Of a stretch of DNA of 64,000 nucleotides, positions 1 to 11,191 are shown piece by piece; the stretch's first letter is position 1, and the number at the start of each line of letters is the position of its first letter. Under the pieces are notes generated by a model. The model did not search any database. It was not told the origin of the DNA and saw only the letters and a list, made by a program, of their open reading frames with translations. The position numbers and the translations under genes are program-made. Origin of the DNA: Lunularia cruciata (taxonomy: Eukaryota > Streptophyta > Marchantiopsida > Lunulariales > Lunulariaceae); assembly GCA_948567375.1 (NCBI GenBank), contig OX419756.1, positions 44,990,552-45,054,551 on the forward strand, given 5' to 3'.

Positions 1-156
1 AGATTCCTTGGGAACTTCCTAATAGCATTGTATGTTTCCTATAAATACCAAAGCCCAAGCTCATGTTAGGCATTTGGAGTTTTCCTCATTTGAGAGTCCC
101 AATGTGATCTTCCACTTCAATCTTTATTCCTCTATTTTTGACCTTGGTCTTCTACA
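1..156 (+). repeat. 3' part of a family A LTR (cut by the window edge)
   Basis: This stretch aligns by eye with the 3' part of the complete solo LTR at 52798-53220. Shared blocks are the CCTATAAATACCAAAG TATA region, the CATGTTAGGCATTTGGAGTTTTCC segment split over it, and the end GGTCTTCTACA, which matches GGTCTTTTACA. The element is in plus orientation and its 5' part lies outside the window. The bases after 156 show no primer-binding site, so this is more likely a solo LTR or a 3' LTR than a 5' LTR. The left flank is missing, so no target duplication can be tested. Confidence 0.7.
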
Positions 157-3100
157 TTGGAGGTGTTACTCACACATGTGCTCTAAGTATCAACCGTAGG
201 TCAATAAGGATGATGATGAAATCTCTACATATGCAATGATAATCATGATATTTTGTAGGTTTTTATTCTTCATCAAATACGTCTTGTGTGGTACTACATT
301 CCTAAAATGGTAGCTCATTTGATACAAACCACATTCTATCATTGTGGCCTTAGTTACTTATGAGGTATCAATGATACACTTTCCTTGAATTATGCTGGGA
401 TTGTTTGTGCAATTTTCTTGTAATTTCTATTAGATATCATTTTAAAATTTGGGACATTCTCAATTGCACTAAACCATTCAACGCATTAAGGAATGTGTAT
501 ATAGATGTTTGTTGTTAGTTTTATTATGGTGTTGTGAAATTTTTTCATCTACTAGCTATTCCTCTATTTGATCAAAACATTGGTGACATTGTGGTTTGCA
601 CCTTGCTTGATTCATGGATGCATTTTGCCCTATGTGAAAATTCAGAACAATTGGTATGTTGATTGATGATGATTGTAGCATGACTGGCTAGATCTTTGGT
701 ATGCTACTCAAATTGAACATGTTGCTTCTCTTGGAGTCATTCAATCTAGAGTGGTCTACATCAATTTGATCTTATCATGCAACATGGTGTTACTATATAT
801 AAGCATTACTTATGCAACTTGTTTGCCTTGATTGTTTATCTCCAATGTAAACAAATCCTCATCTCTCAGATGAGAACTACATGCCCAAAGGTGGCTAGTA
901 CTCAATAGTTATCCATGGGTGCAATTGCCAAATAGTTAAAGCTTCATCAAGTCACAGTGCAAAATATTTTGAAGTAAAGAAGCACACTTGTGCTCCATTA
1001 TCAAAATGGTGGACCTTTTATTTGTAATTAAAGCAATCACCAAACAAGCCTATATCAGTTTTATTGATATTCAAAGGTTGAACACATTGTTAACACAACA
1101 ACACAAGCAATCAAAATTGTTGATTGGCACATATTGTCAAATAACCGATATGAAGGAGCAACTCATGTTGTTATTGTCAAACAACATCATTGTCAAAGGA
1201 AGGTATGCACTTTTCAAATTGCATGCAAGGGTTGCAATAGATAGTCTTGGTGTTTGGGTGTGTCAACTACTTGATACTTTGCATGTGGAGGAAACAAAAA
1301 CATTTGCAAATGCTTTTGCATTGATATTCACTCAATTGGCACAAGAGATAACCAAGATCATTGTCAATTGCCTCATCAAATTCACTTGGAAATGGATTGT
1401 TCCTTGTTATTCCAATACAACTTGCCAAGCTGAATATGCAATAATTTATTGAAATCTACAAGTTGCAAGTATATCAACTTTGTTATTCATTCACAAACTC
1501 TAATCTTGATACACCTAGCCAATAGTTTGTTGATTTCTTGTTGGCTTACTACAATGAATTAGTTCTTTGCAATGTTTTTGATAATTCAAATATTGCAAAT
1601 TTGAATTTTGAATAGGCATGGTCAATAATTGACAAAAGGTTTCCAATTCTTAAATGATATTGTGGTGGGCTTACTTTTGCCTTCCCAAATACTATGACAA
1701 TCAAAAGCAATTTATTTATTTCAGGGCTTGAGAAATATGTGTTTAGAGTTGCACTAACAAATTTCTCTTTAGAAAGCATTATGTATGCTAAACAATTAGA
1801 AAAGTTGAAGATGCTTCTTGTAGTCTAGATTGTGCTTGATGTGATTTTCCTGTCATTCAAAAAGTAAAATTACACATTGATCCAAAAATAAACTCATTTT
1901 GGTAATTTTGGCATTTTCCAAAAATCAAGAAGTATGCTTATGAGTATCTTTAGGTTTGCACCTCCAAGTGGGTAGAGAGATTTGACAATACTCTAAGGGT
2001 ATTGTAGGGGACTTGGGCTAATGAGTCTTGGTTGACATTGAAATATATGTACTTATTTTAAAATATATATGCACTTGTAAGTAAATTTGTTACCCAATCA
2101 TTGACTTCAAAACATACATAAAGTTCTAGAAAGAGAAAACTTATCTTCTAGATATATAACTCTTCTAAAAATCTATAATTACATGATGTGTATCCTTTTT
2201 AGATCAACAATAAACTTTTCTATATAATACAATATGAACTTGAATGTCTTTATTGTAAATTTTCTTGAATCCTAATGTACCTATTTAAATATTATACATC
2301 CAAATATGAAGAAATATTTGTCTCAAGTAAGGATTGAATCAACGGACCCATTGAAGGAAAAATAATATTAATAATGCCATTTAATGATACTTTCATAAAT
2401 TTTGTATACTTAACAGCCTCATAAGGTAATATTCATATGAATATAAATATACATAATATAGTAGCTTAGTATCTAAAGAATCTAAATTAAACCTGAAATA
2501 AGCTTTAGCTATCATTGGTAAGCATAGGAAGTACAATAAGACTTGGGGTCTTTAAATCACCAATAACATAAATGCAAGCCCAACATGTATTACCATCCGA
2601 GCTCAAAGTGATCATGGTGCGAAATCTGAAGCTTCATGGGAAAATGATTTGGGAGTGGTAGATGAGGAGCAAGCAACATTGCTTGTTCCAATCCTTCCTA
2701 CAATGCTCTAGCTCCCACACCATGCTACAATTCTTGCTCTTAACATCCTTCTCCAGGTTGAGATTCTTAAAACTAAAACACACACCATCTATCAAATCTC
2801 CACCACCTATTTACATCAAAGCAATTAAAAGAAACATGATTGTAATCCATGTGGCCAATCATTTTAATGTATACAAATTACTCACATGTCAATGGTTCAA
2901 TCATGGGAGATATGGTACAATCTACTCACAGAATATGGAGATAAACCGCACTAAACTACTCTTTCATTGGCTAAGTAAACCACAACATGAAATTGGGCAC
3001 TTATCATTTGTTCATCTTTTTAATTTATGATGCTTAAGTTATCTAATGGGTGTGCTATTATCACAATTTAGACCCTAACCAATGTTTAAACCTCAAGAGC

Positions 3101-3341
3101 CTAAACCCTAGGCAAGAAAAATAGTGTTTGGGTCTAAAACTCATTTGTCCCTTGCTTATTCTCAAGTTTATTTACACTTACTTTGGTTCATCTTGAGATT
3201 TGCTAGTTCATGCTACTTTAAGTTAATCAAATTCTATCCTCATATATGATATCCAAACTTGGGAGAATATTGCCAATATCACACTAAATTTTGCTTGATT
3301 AAGCTCACATAAGCCACCTTAAACTTATAGAATTTTATTGT
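157..3341. other. AT-rich interval without a recognised gene
   Basis: The interval is AT-rich and holds short stop-broken ORFs. The longest is a 154-aa plus-strand ORF (988-1452, listed separately). I recognise no RNA gene or TE terminus. The codon content and spacing of stops suggest decayed repeat DNA. Confidence 0.4.
988..1452 (+). CDS. Unrecognised 154-aa ORF, probably relic
   Basis: An open frame of 154 codons opens with a non-ATG codon and runs to TGA at 1450-1452. It stands out only by length in AT-rich surroundings. I see no catalytic motif, signal peptide or zinc finger. Residues 60-110 (around RVAIDSLGVWVCQLLDTLHV) look like an amphipathic helical protein and not random translation, which could fit a fragment of a mobile-element ORF. 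There is no neighbouring promoter or splice context that supports an active gene. It could equally be a chance ORF. Confidence 0.2.
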   Translation: MCSIIKMVDLLFVIKAITKQAYISFIDIQRLNTLLTQQHKQSKLLIGTYCQITDMKEQLMLLLSNNIIVKGRYALFKLHARVAIDSLGVWVCQLLDTLHVEETKTFANAFALIFTQLAQEITKIIVNCLIKFTWKWIVPCYSNTTCQAEYAIIY

Positions 3342-3342
3342 C

Positions 3343-3378
<36 letters not shown>

Positions 3379-3379
3379 G
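3342..3379. repeat. (AT)n microsatellite
   Basis: A run of TA/AT dinucleotides is interrupted once by a G (ATATGTATATAT). It is a simple repeat with no gene attached. Confidence 0.9.
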
Positions 3380-4203
3380 CTTCCTATACTTAGGAGATTA
3401 TTTCAAATATCACACTAAATTAAGATTTTACTTATTTGCTTGTACTCTTTATAATGGAACTTGTTTGTGCTGATTTTAGTTTAAAATCAGTTGGATAGTG
3501 CTTTATGGCTTAACATTATGGATTGGTTTAAAGTGCTTGATAGCTTTAAGATAGATTTATTTAGAGTTTATTTTTATTAATTTTAAAGGTTAAGGTGTGA
3601 TTTGTTTGGAGTTTATTTAAAATCAATTACTTGTACAATTGAAAAAAGGATGTGAAGTTGAAATATAGGGAGATGTAATTAGATTTATTTTAAAATAATA
3701 TGTATGTGTTTGCTTGATCCCAAAATGGATGTATTTGCTCTTGAAGTTTGATGTATATTGGGTTTGTTTTAAAAGTGGAAGTGTTTTGTGTTCATTTTAA
3801 AATTTAGTTGCTTGCTTGTGTACCATGTTGCTTTATGGCTTTATGATACCTTAGGTTTAGGGTTTATTTTGCAATTCAATTATTGGAAAGCCTTATGATG
3901 GTGTCAGGGTGCGCTTTGCCTTGGTGTAAAATGAAGTGTTAAACATGTGCACTCATTGAGAGTATCCAAAGAGTATTTAGTTCCTAGTATAGTATTAATT
4001 ATGAAATATAAAAATATGACAAAATTATATATTATTTGAAAAACATTCAACTGTTTGATATGCATTCCCTTCTCCCTTCAGGACTCTCACATCAAACTAT
4101 CCTTTGGCACTTGTGTACACCTCTTGACTACCTTTTGCATTGTGTACATCTACCTTTTGGCACTATGTACACCCTAGTGCACTATGCATACTTCTGGTTA
4201 ATT
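3380..4203. other. AT-rich interval with short degenerate CACACC/CTTGGCTACC repeats
   Basis: No coding signal is visible. From about 4090 a loose repeat built on 'ctttggtgctatgcacacc' and 'cttggctacc' begins. It resumes at 4430-4530 after the LINE fragment at 4204-4315, so the LINE tail appears to lie within this low-order repeat. Confidence 0.4.
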
Positions 4204-4315
4204 ATTTCTCACATAGATTCTATTGAGGCTTAGCACCATTTTACCTTTTTTTTTGGTCTCTCCCTTGTACGGCTTGATTGGGTTTTTCCATCCTTTTTCT
4301 ACGCAGTTGCCTTCT
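4204..4315 (+). mobile_element. 3'-end fragment of the RLE-type LINE
   Basis: This is a severely 5'-truncated copy of the LINE described at 35010-38819. The order of blocks is the same: end of the ORF (CTCTATTGGGGCTTAG, here TCTATTGAGGCTTAG), then TTACC plus a T run, GTCTCTCCCTTGTACGGCTTGAT, the second hairpin region and CTACGCAGTTGCC for CTACGCGGTCGCC. 5' truncation with an intact 3' end is the usual product of target-primed reverse transcription. Confidence 0.8.
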
Positions 4316-5357
4316 CCCCAGTTGTGGTGCTATACACCTCCTCATGGCACAATTAAAAAAAATTGATTTTCTTTTTAATTGAAGAATGTTTTTCAATTCA
4401 TCTACCTGAAAATAAAAATTTGATTAAATTTCGTGCTATGCACACTCCTAGCTATCTTTGGTGCTATGCACACCATCTTGGCTACCTTTGGTGCTACACA
4501 CCCTCTTGGCTAAAGAGAAACACACCCTCTCAGACTACCATCACAAATGATTGATGACATTTTCTTATGTGAGAGGACTGGGCGAGCTCATAATAAGTTG
4601 TAGCAGTTAAGAATCAGTAGCTTCTTTTCAAATCCTGCTCTTCTTGTTGGTTCAGATAGTGAATTTGTGGTGGTGTATTTAGTGCTGTGAAATGTATACC
4701 CGTCCATTTCCAGCTCACGGTACTCCTGAATGTCCACTAATAGGTTAAGGCTGTCGTGGTTCCGCAGTATGCGATGACGCCTGCGCAGAGACAGTGCTGG
4801 ACCCTCCAAATGAACTCTTTGTTTATACTGTATACTCGTTGTCTGTATCGACAGGTGGCTCGATGCTGATGACGAGGATGAGGGACAACCTGTAAGTAAA
4901 TGTTTTGAAGTTTGTGCTCGTTTGGGGTTGAACTCTCAATCAGCTATAATATACCTGCTAAGCTGGACCTGCAGACACGGCAACAAGCAGAAAATAACGC
5001 TGCTGCCGAGAAAGGGGCGGAAATTGCCGGAAGTCTTGGTAGACTCCTTGCTTTTCTCTCGACCTTAGGTTCGTTTTTGCTAAAGGAGTTCAATATCTTC
5101 CGACAACGAGAGCTTTAATGGTCCTAGTTAGTTCATCATGATATTCTGACAATGGCAGGGCATTGGCCAGAGATGCAAACCACAGCCTTGACGCTGAAAC
5201 CAAGAAAGTAACACCATTTTGTGACTTGTCTTCTTTGCAGGACGAGAGTATCTGTTGGGTAACAACTGCGTGGATGAGCAAGAGCTGGACGGAGTTTTTA
5301 GGTGCTTAGATATTTAACTAGCTAGTTCTTTGTTCTACACTAAAAGTGATATCTAGA
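4316..5357. other. Interval of mixed composition; possible exon scraps only
   Basis: The segment 4590-5300 is less AT-rich than its surroundings. It contains exon-like pieces, for example 4854-4891 on the plus strand between an AG and a GTAAGT donor, and about 4970-5070 after an AG. They do not assemble into a protein I recognise. I treat it as possible host sequence without a gene call. Confidence 0.25.
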
Positions 5358-5451
5358 ATAGAAGAAAAGAAAAAAGGCGACCGCGTAGGAAAAATGAAGG
5401 ATGGGAAGACCCCATCAAGCCTTACAAGGGGGAGACAAAAAAAGGTAACAT

Positions 5452-5464
5452 GGGGCTAAGCCCC
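5452..5464 (-). other. 3'-UTR hairpin of LINE copy 1
   Basis: GGGGC-TTA-GCCCC on the minus strand (plus-strand reading GGGGCTAAGCCCC) overlaps the stop codon. The same stem is at 38715-38727 in copy 2. It probably belongs to the RNA structure recognised by the element's RT; that role is inference. Confidence 0.6.
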
Positions 5465-8400
5465 AATAGAGTCTGTATGAGAAATCTGCCCTACCGCACC
5501 TAAGATATCCGAGCTATGCAAGTCGTACTGTCTACACACAACTTGAGTATCCGAAGAAACATCACCTAATGTGATTGCTCTCCTATGGATTGCACCAGCC
5601 ACTTTCCTCTGTAGAGCAATGGACACACGCTGTCTAAAATAAACTACGAAGTATGAGAGTGAGAGTGGTACACCCTGACGCCTAACATGATAAGCTCTCG
5701 CGCACTCCCTGACAAATGTGTCAAATGCCGTGTCCATCGTTCCATATAACTCCAAGGCTAGAGGAACAAAGAGGTGACCTCGCTGCATGGCCCTATACTT
5801 GGAGACCTTGCGACCTGCTGCTGCACTCGCCGCCCATCCAAGGGGATGGGTAATCACTCCCTCCGAAACTGTATCCCGCGTAGGATCCGTGACCATGACA
5901 CCCGCTACTGTCACCTGATCATCTCGGACCAAGTATAAGTCTGCCCTAACACGTGTCGTCTGCAACGCATACGAACGCTCCAAGCCAAGTATCCACTCTC
6001 TCGCACCATAGCAAACACTATGTCTCTAATGGCATCATGGGTAGCTATCCTCTGTCCTCCAAAAGGACACCGTGTCATGTGGACCACGGCTGCATCTAGT
6101 GTAGAACCACACTCACAAGTGAGTAGTGAAGATGCAGATGGGTGGACCAAACCTAGGTGAAACCTCATCGCTATAGAGAAAGTAGCTGGTGCAAGTCGGA
6201 AAGCCCTAATGCATGGTCGAGCTAGGATCCACGAGCCTGCACCTTTGCCGGAGCAAGAGTATAGACGTGCTCTAGTAGCCTGAGGAATGGACGAGTCGAC
6301 TAAGAGAGAATGTAGCGTATGCTCACACTGTCGCTCCATCAAGGAAGACTGTAGACCTCTAGTCCAATCTGACGATAGTGAAGCAAACGGTGGAAAACCC
6401 TCTCGTGCTCGTGGTGATAGACTATCTCTCGTCTGCCGCAATAACACCTGGAGAGAAAAGGATCCTCCCTCCACCTCTATCACATAAGTCTCCAAAACCG
6501 GCCTATCAGCAACCACAAAACGAGAGGAAAGTAGGGGTGCCGAGAGAGCCCAACTACCCAAAAACACTATAGGTGCCATCTCCTCCATAGAAAGCAAGCC
6601 AACCCCACCACATGAGATCGGTATAGCCGTTTGTCTACGTGCCAAATCCCCTGTCACACACTCAAAAGTCCCTGGTCCAATAATATCACCAAAGACTCCC
6701 ATAATCCTCCTATCAAATGCTCTCAGACGTGATAGGAAGGACAGTGAGGGGGGAACTGTACGGATGAGGTAGGATGGTAGACGAGCAATACTGGAAGAGA
6801 GTATACCAAATGCCACATGTGGATCTCCTAGTAATGGAAGGTCATCCACATGGAGAACATCCTCTACAAGTGCAATGTCCAAGACGCGTGTGACAAAATC
6901 CTCCGATCCTACTGGCACTCCAAGAACATGAAGTCCGTCTATGGATGTGATACATCCCTCTGGAAGCTCAAGGTGGGGAGGGATACCTAAAGGGGACCAT
7001 GCCCTACACTTTGATACCTTGACTCTCAAGCCTACTAGATGTAGCTCGGTAGTCAAGTAGTCAAAGGCCTGCTTAATTTGATCTACAGGGCCTACGATGT
7101 GTATATCATCTGCCAAGGAGGGAAATACACAACCTGACATGGCCAAAGTAGTAGATAGGAGAGCTCTAAAGTGAGCCATGGCTAATAAGGGCACCCCCAA
7201 GGGATCTCCCTAACGTGTACCAACAGCTGACTCCAAGACGGTGACTCCCTCCTATGAACCACCATGTTGGTAGTAAAGGGAAGCAGGAGAGCCATAAAAA
7301 GACCGCACAAAAGGAATGAGACTCGCCAAGGATCCACCAACCTCCCTAAGCTCTCTAAAGATGGATGCACGTGAGACGCTATTAAAAGCGTTCTCAACAT
7401 CCACCTGTAGGACGACACACTCCGGATGGATACCTAGGAGTGCTCTAATGCCTAGAGATATAGCCTCACATCCTCCAAGTGTAGCTACTCCAAACTGATG
7501 TGGACTAAGGTGCTGTCAAAAGTGAGAACGATGCTGAAGGACAATGGTACGACTGACCAAATGCAAAAAGATTTCTCCAATAACAATCGGTCTAATGCCT
7601 CCAGTGTCCTTCTCGATTGCGAGAAGTCGACTAGCACCTAAGACCCGACTAACAGACATAGGAATGTCTCCTCTTGCTACTGCTGTAGCCACCTGAAACA
7701 ACTCGGTAAAACCACTAGAAGGATCATCTGCATGGAAGCAATCTCTAAGGTGCTCATAAACCATCCCTAATAAGCCTCTTGAGGAAAGGCGAGGGGCAGT
7801 GCACAATGCTTGTGCAAATAGTGACCTATCAAGACATGAAGGCTGCTCAAGCTGATTACCTCTAGTGGTAGTCCCTCTACTACTATAGGATGCAATGAGC
7901 ATAGGGAAGAGATGGTCTCATCAGTAGGACTCGCTATAGACAAAGGGTGTAGTGCTCGTGCTGCTCTACTAAACTCTCCCGCCTGACCCAATGTCCTACA
8001 TCGTCGTAATCAAGTGGAATCTATGGTATCCTGTGGCGATGCCTGTCTCCTAAATTGTGTAGCCCTAACGGACTCCTCCTGAAGGGCTGCCCAATCCCCC
8101 GCTCGGAATCGATGAAATCTAGCTGCCACCTCTCTATGCCTCGCACGTCCCTCTCTAGCATAACGAAGACACCATCGAGGGAGTAGGAGGAATAGGAACC
8201 ACGCTAACTCGTCCAAGGGATCACGTGCCAAACGATCCAATGGTAGGCGAAAAGCCTGTCTAGCCTCATCATGGAGTGTGTGGGGTAGCCTATGGAATAG
8301 ACGTGGACATGGAAAACTAGTCTCAAATAACCCCAAAATGCAACCCGCCCGAGAAGCTAACCACTCCCACGACTCGATCGGTATTCTTGGAACGATCAAC

Positions 8401-8612
8401 AAAGGTATAGAAGAAGCGTGCGTAATCCCGAGTGTCACTACTGTCGATGTGGTCACTCGTCTCATGTGGGCATCCCAAGTGGTCCAATCATAGTCCTTGT
8501 GCATCCTTCCCACATGGGTCTTTACCCCTTGCGAGGTAAAGCGTCGATGACACACCGGGCATGGTGTATCCTGACCCGCTCTAGGCGACCCTACATGGGA
8601 AGGTGTAGCCAT
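5456..8612 (-). pseudogene. LINE polyprotein (C2H2 finger, RT, CCHC, restriction-like endonuclease), broken
   Basis: The ancestral ORF of about 1,050 codons starts at ATG 8612 (MATPSHVGSP) and ends at TAG 5456-5458. Domain order: a C2H2 finger (CPVC...H....H, C-x2-C-x11-H-x4-H); reverse transcriptase with a GGIRPIVIGE block, a domain A of the VDVENAFNSV type, domain B (QGDPLG, first base of the Gln codon mutated) and an ADD box in PSLADDIHIVG; a CxC...H...C knuckle (CECGSTLDAAVVHMTRC); and a restriction-like endonuclease with RADLYLV, a second Asp after about 14 residues, and RKVSKY. Three in-frame stops (8010-8012, 7516-7518, 7210-7212) are CGA-to-TGA or CAG-to-TAG compared with copy 2. Two deletions shift the frame, about 8 nt near 7860 and 4 nt near 5977. 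It is inactive as read. Nicking the target and copying the element RNA is the family role. Confidence 0.88.
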
Positions 8613-9077
8613 GGCTAGCACAAGAATAGTGATAGTAACACATGATACTCCTCTCCATATCTCCCCATATCTGCAAAACCACAACCCCTCACATCCCAAC
8701 TCACATAAAAAAGACAATCTCTCCAAGCCCTAAAACCTATAAAGTCTCATAACTTTCAATTTCCATCTCCAAAATTTTCAAATAAAATTCCCATGGAACT
8801 TAATCATGAAAACCAAGAGATTGGAAATGAAAATTCCCAACCTATCACTCTCAATGTATAATGATCACTCTCAACCCTAAAAAAAACTAAAAATCTCATA
8901 ACTTTCTACTCCGTTCTCCATAGTCTTCAATCTAGGTGCCAATGGAACCGGAATTGAAAAACAAAGAGAATAGACTATTCACTCGAATGCTACATGCTAG
9001 AGAGCACTCAGAAATTATCAAAATTGTCTCACGTCTCTCCCTCTCCTCTCCCGTCTCCACACTCTCCCGCTGCTCCC

Positions 9078-11191
9078 CCGTGCGATTGAATACTCCGCGC
9101 GGTCATGTTCTAATGGCGAATATTACGACACGGCCGCAGTAGTAAGAAGATTACTTGATTGTTGTCATGGTTAAGGAGCTCGAAGCTTCGTATCTGTAAG
9201 CTTGAACTTTGTGGAATCATCCAGTTAACAATGTTATGTTTGGCTTGTCAAGAGCAAAAGCGAAAGTAACTGATGGCCGTTGCTTGTCACTTGTCTAGAA
9301 GTTCAAGTGGATGACAGTGATGGACAGTGATGGACCTTTTATAATGTGTATATATGTGCAATGAGAAATAAAGCTCTGGAAGGCTGGTGTGAGCCTGTTT
9401 CAGTCGTGGAGGTAACTTCCGGGACAAGGGAGTGAACCACGTTATTTACTATTAGTCCTCTGATTTCTGTTTAATGTGGTTGTCATGTGGTATTGTGAGA
9501 GGTCCTAGGGACTCAGTTTTTCTAACAAACAATCTGGAACATGTCTGCTCTGCTTGTTGCAGAGAGGTGCTGTACCCAGGAGCCAAGAAGCAGAAGTTAT
9601 ACTGCATGTGTGACTGAGTGGCAGGTGTAAGAAAGGTTGAACCATTGTTCGATCTTTCCGTGTATGTGTGTGCGTAATCCTGCACAGAGAGGCGGTTTGT
9701 TCTTGAAAATGGCGATTGTAGTTCGTGCACAGACAGATAATGCAGGATATTGGAAGAAGATACAGTTTTGCCACGCCGTGTCATCATTTGGTGTGTACTG
9801 GGTGCTTTTCTCTTTACATCATGGATGTAGCGTAAAAGGAGTATGTGCGGTTTAGTATGGACCGGGAGACACAAAAGCTAGTAGGTTTCAACTTCTTAGT
9901 TAAGCAAGCTGTGTCCAGCTTCAGTTTCTAGAAGTGGAGGAAAGGCAAATGTACATGAGATTGCTTAAGCAATCTCATGTACATTTCAAAGGTAATTTGT
10001 TACTTTAAATAGGGATTTTCATTATGATATAGTGTTGTAATGAGAACTTGGGTTTTGATTTTCTCTACAGCATAAATGCATCAATAGCTTAAAACTTTAT
10101 CTTTCTCTAGGAAAGCAGAAGCTTGTTTGAAGTTCTGACTCTCAATCCAAGTGTTGGCTGAGGGGTGATGTTCTTGTCAGTTGGGTCAGTTAAATCAGTT
10201 GCAGGCGGCTTCACGTGCAGTAGGTGGCGACCGAATACTCAGATCAATCTTACAAGTTTTCCCATCTAAATTTGCCGAATGCATCTCAAAGCTGGGCTGG
10301 CGTTTTACATCTTTTTATTTACAGCAGCACCGACACATATTGTAGTAGGAGGATATGAACTTTCATATTATTTTCTCTCTTCTGAGACGGTTGTAGTATG
10401 AAACTTACGTTACCGGGATGTCTTAGATTCAGAACTAACAAAATATTAGAAGCGATTTTAGGTACCGTGTACCTTAGAGGGAACAGTGGAAACTCGCAAT
10501 GAAACAAAAGGAGAAAAATTATGTTTTATCTTTGTTGAAAAACACAAACGTTAATCTCCACTATATTACAGACATCTAGACAAATAAAATGCGACATTTT
10601 CCACTTAGAAAGATACGCAAACGCCTACACAACGGTTTTATAGCAATTGTTTAAGTAATACACATTGAACTCGTGCTTACATAGATTTAACTTAACGGTC
10701 TGGAACTGCGAATTAGCGAAAGTAAGTTTGAAAATTGTGAGTGGAACGAGCGTGTTGGAGCAAATCCTCCAAATAGAACTGAGCTTTATGGTCACTTTGG
10801 AGAAGACTTGAAAAGACCACATACAGAAAGTCACGTTTGACTAAAGGAGATTCCTCTGGGAGACCCAAAAGTCTTCGGTCCCAGTCTACAAATATAAAGA
10901 CCCACAGCACTGGATGCAGGTCCACAAATCCCGGGGAAGGTAGAGATAACCGGATGTCTTCCATGACCATTAATTCACCTACCACTCTAGAGCGTAGTTG
11001 CAGGTATGCGATGCATACATCCCCTAAAACATTGGAGCTCAATGTTTTAGGTCATCAATAGTTGGTGAAAAGTAGATGGGAAGATATTCGTTATCTGTAG
11101 TGGAAAGGAGCACCGTAGATTACATAAAGTTGAAGATATCTACAGCTGAAACACAACGAGATTTCTACCTCAAGCAAGAACATTTTAATAG
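9078..11191. other. Gene-poor interval between LINE copy 1 and the XKR-like gene
   Basis: Composition is close to that of the host genes. The only notable structure is the perfect palindrome at 9947-9986. A minus-strand ORF of 109 codons (10713-11042) lies downstream of the XKR-like gene. It has no recognisable domain and I do not call it. Confidence 0.4.
9947..9986. repeat. Perfect 40-bp palindrome
   Basis: Two 20-bp arms (AAATGTACATGAGATTGCTT and its exact reverse complement) meet without a spacer at 9966/9967. The next outer pair (C/C) breaks symmetry. It lies outside any gene I can call. Confidence 0.95.

Larger units (their letters stand above)
5358..9077 (-). mobile_element. Nearly full-length RLE-type LINE, copy 1
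   Basis: This 3.7-kb non-LTR retrotransposon on the minus strand matches the plus-strand copy at 35010-38819 along its whole length. Its 5' end (about 9077, in the G-rich GGGAGCAGCGGGAGAG stretch) agrees within a few bases with the 5' end of the body of copy 2, so both are probably full length. The 3' end is CTACGCGGTCGCC followed by a pyrimidine tail TTTTTTCTTTTCTTCT. It holds one long broken ORF, a 5' UTR of about 460 bp and a 3' UTR of about 100 bp. I could not find a convincing target-site duplication. The flanks are not ribosomal DNA. Confidence 0.9.

Noticed and set aside
6287-6572. Plus-strand ORFs inside LINE copy 1, with counterparts on the minus strand inside copy 2
   Set aside because: They are antisense shadows of the LINE ORF; their conservation between copies only reflects the shared element.
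5358-9077. Identification as an R2 element in 28S rDNA
   Set aside because: Domain order is R2-like, but the flanks of neither long copy show rRNA sequence and the copies sit at unrelated sites.
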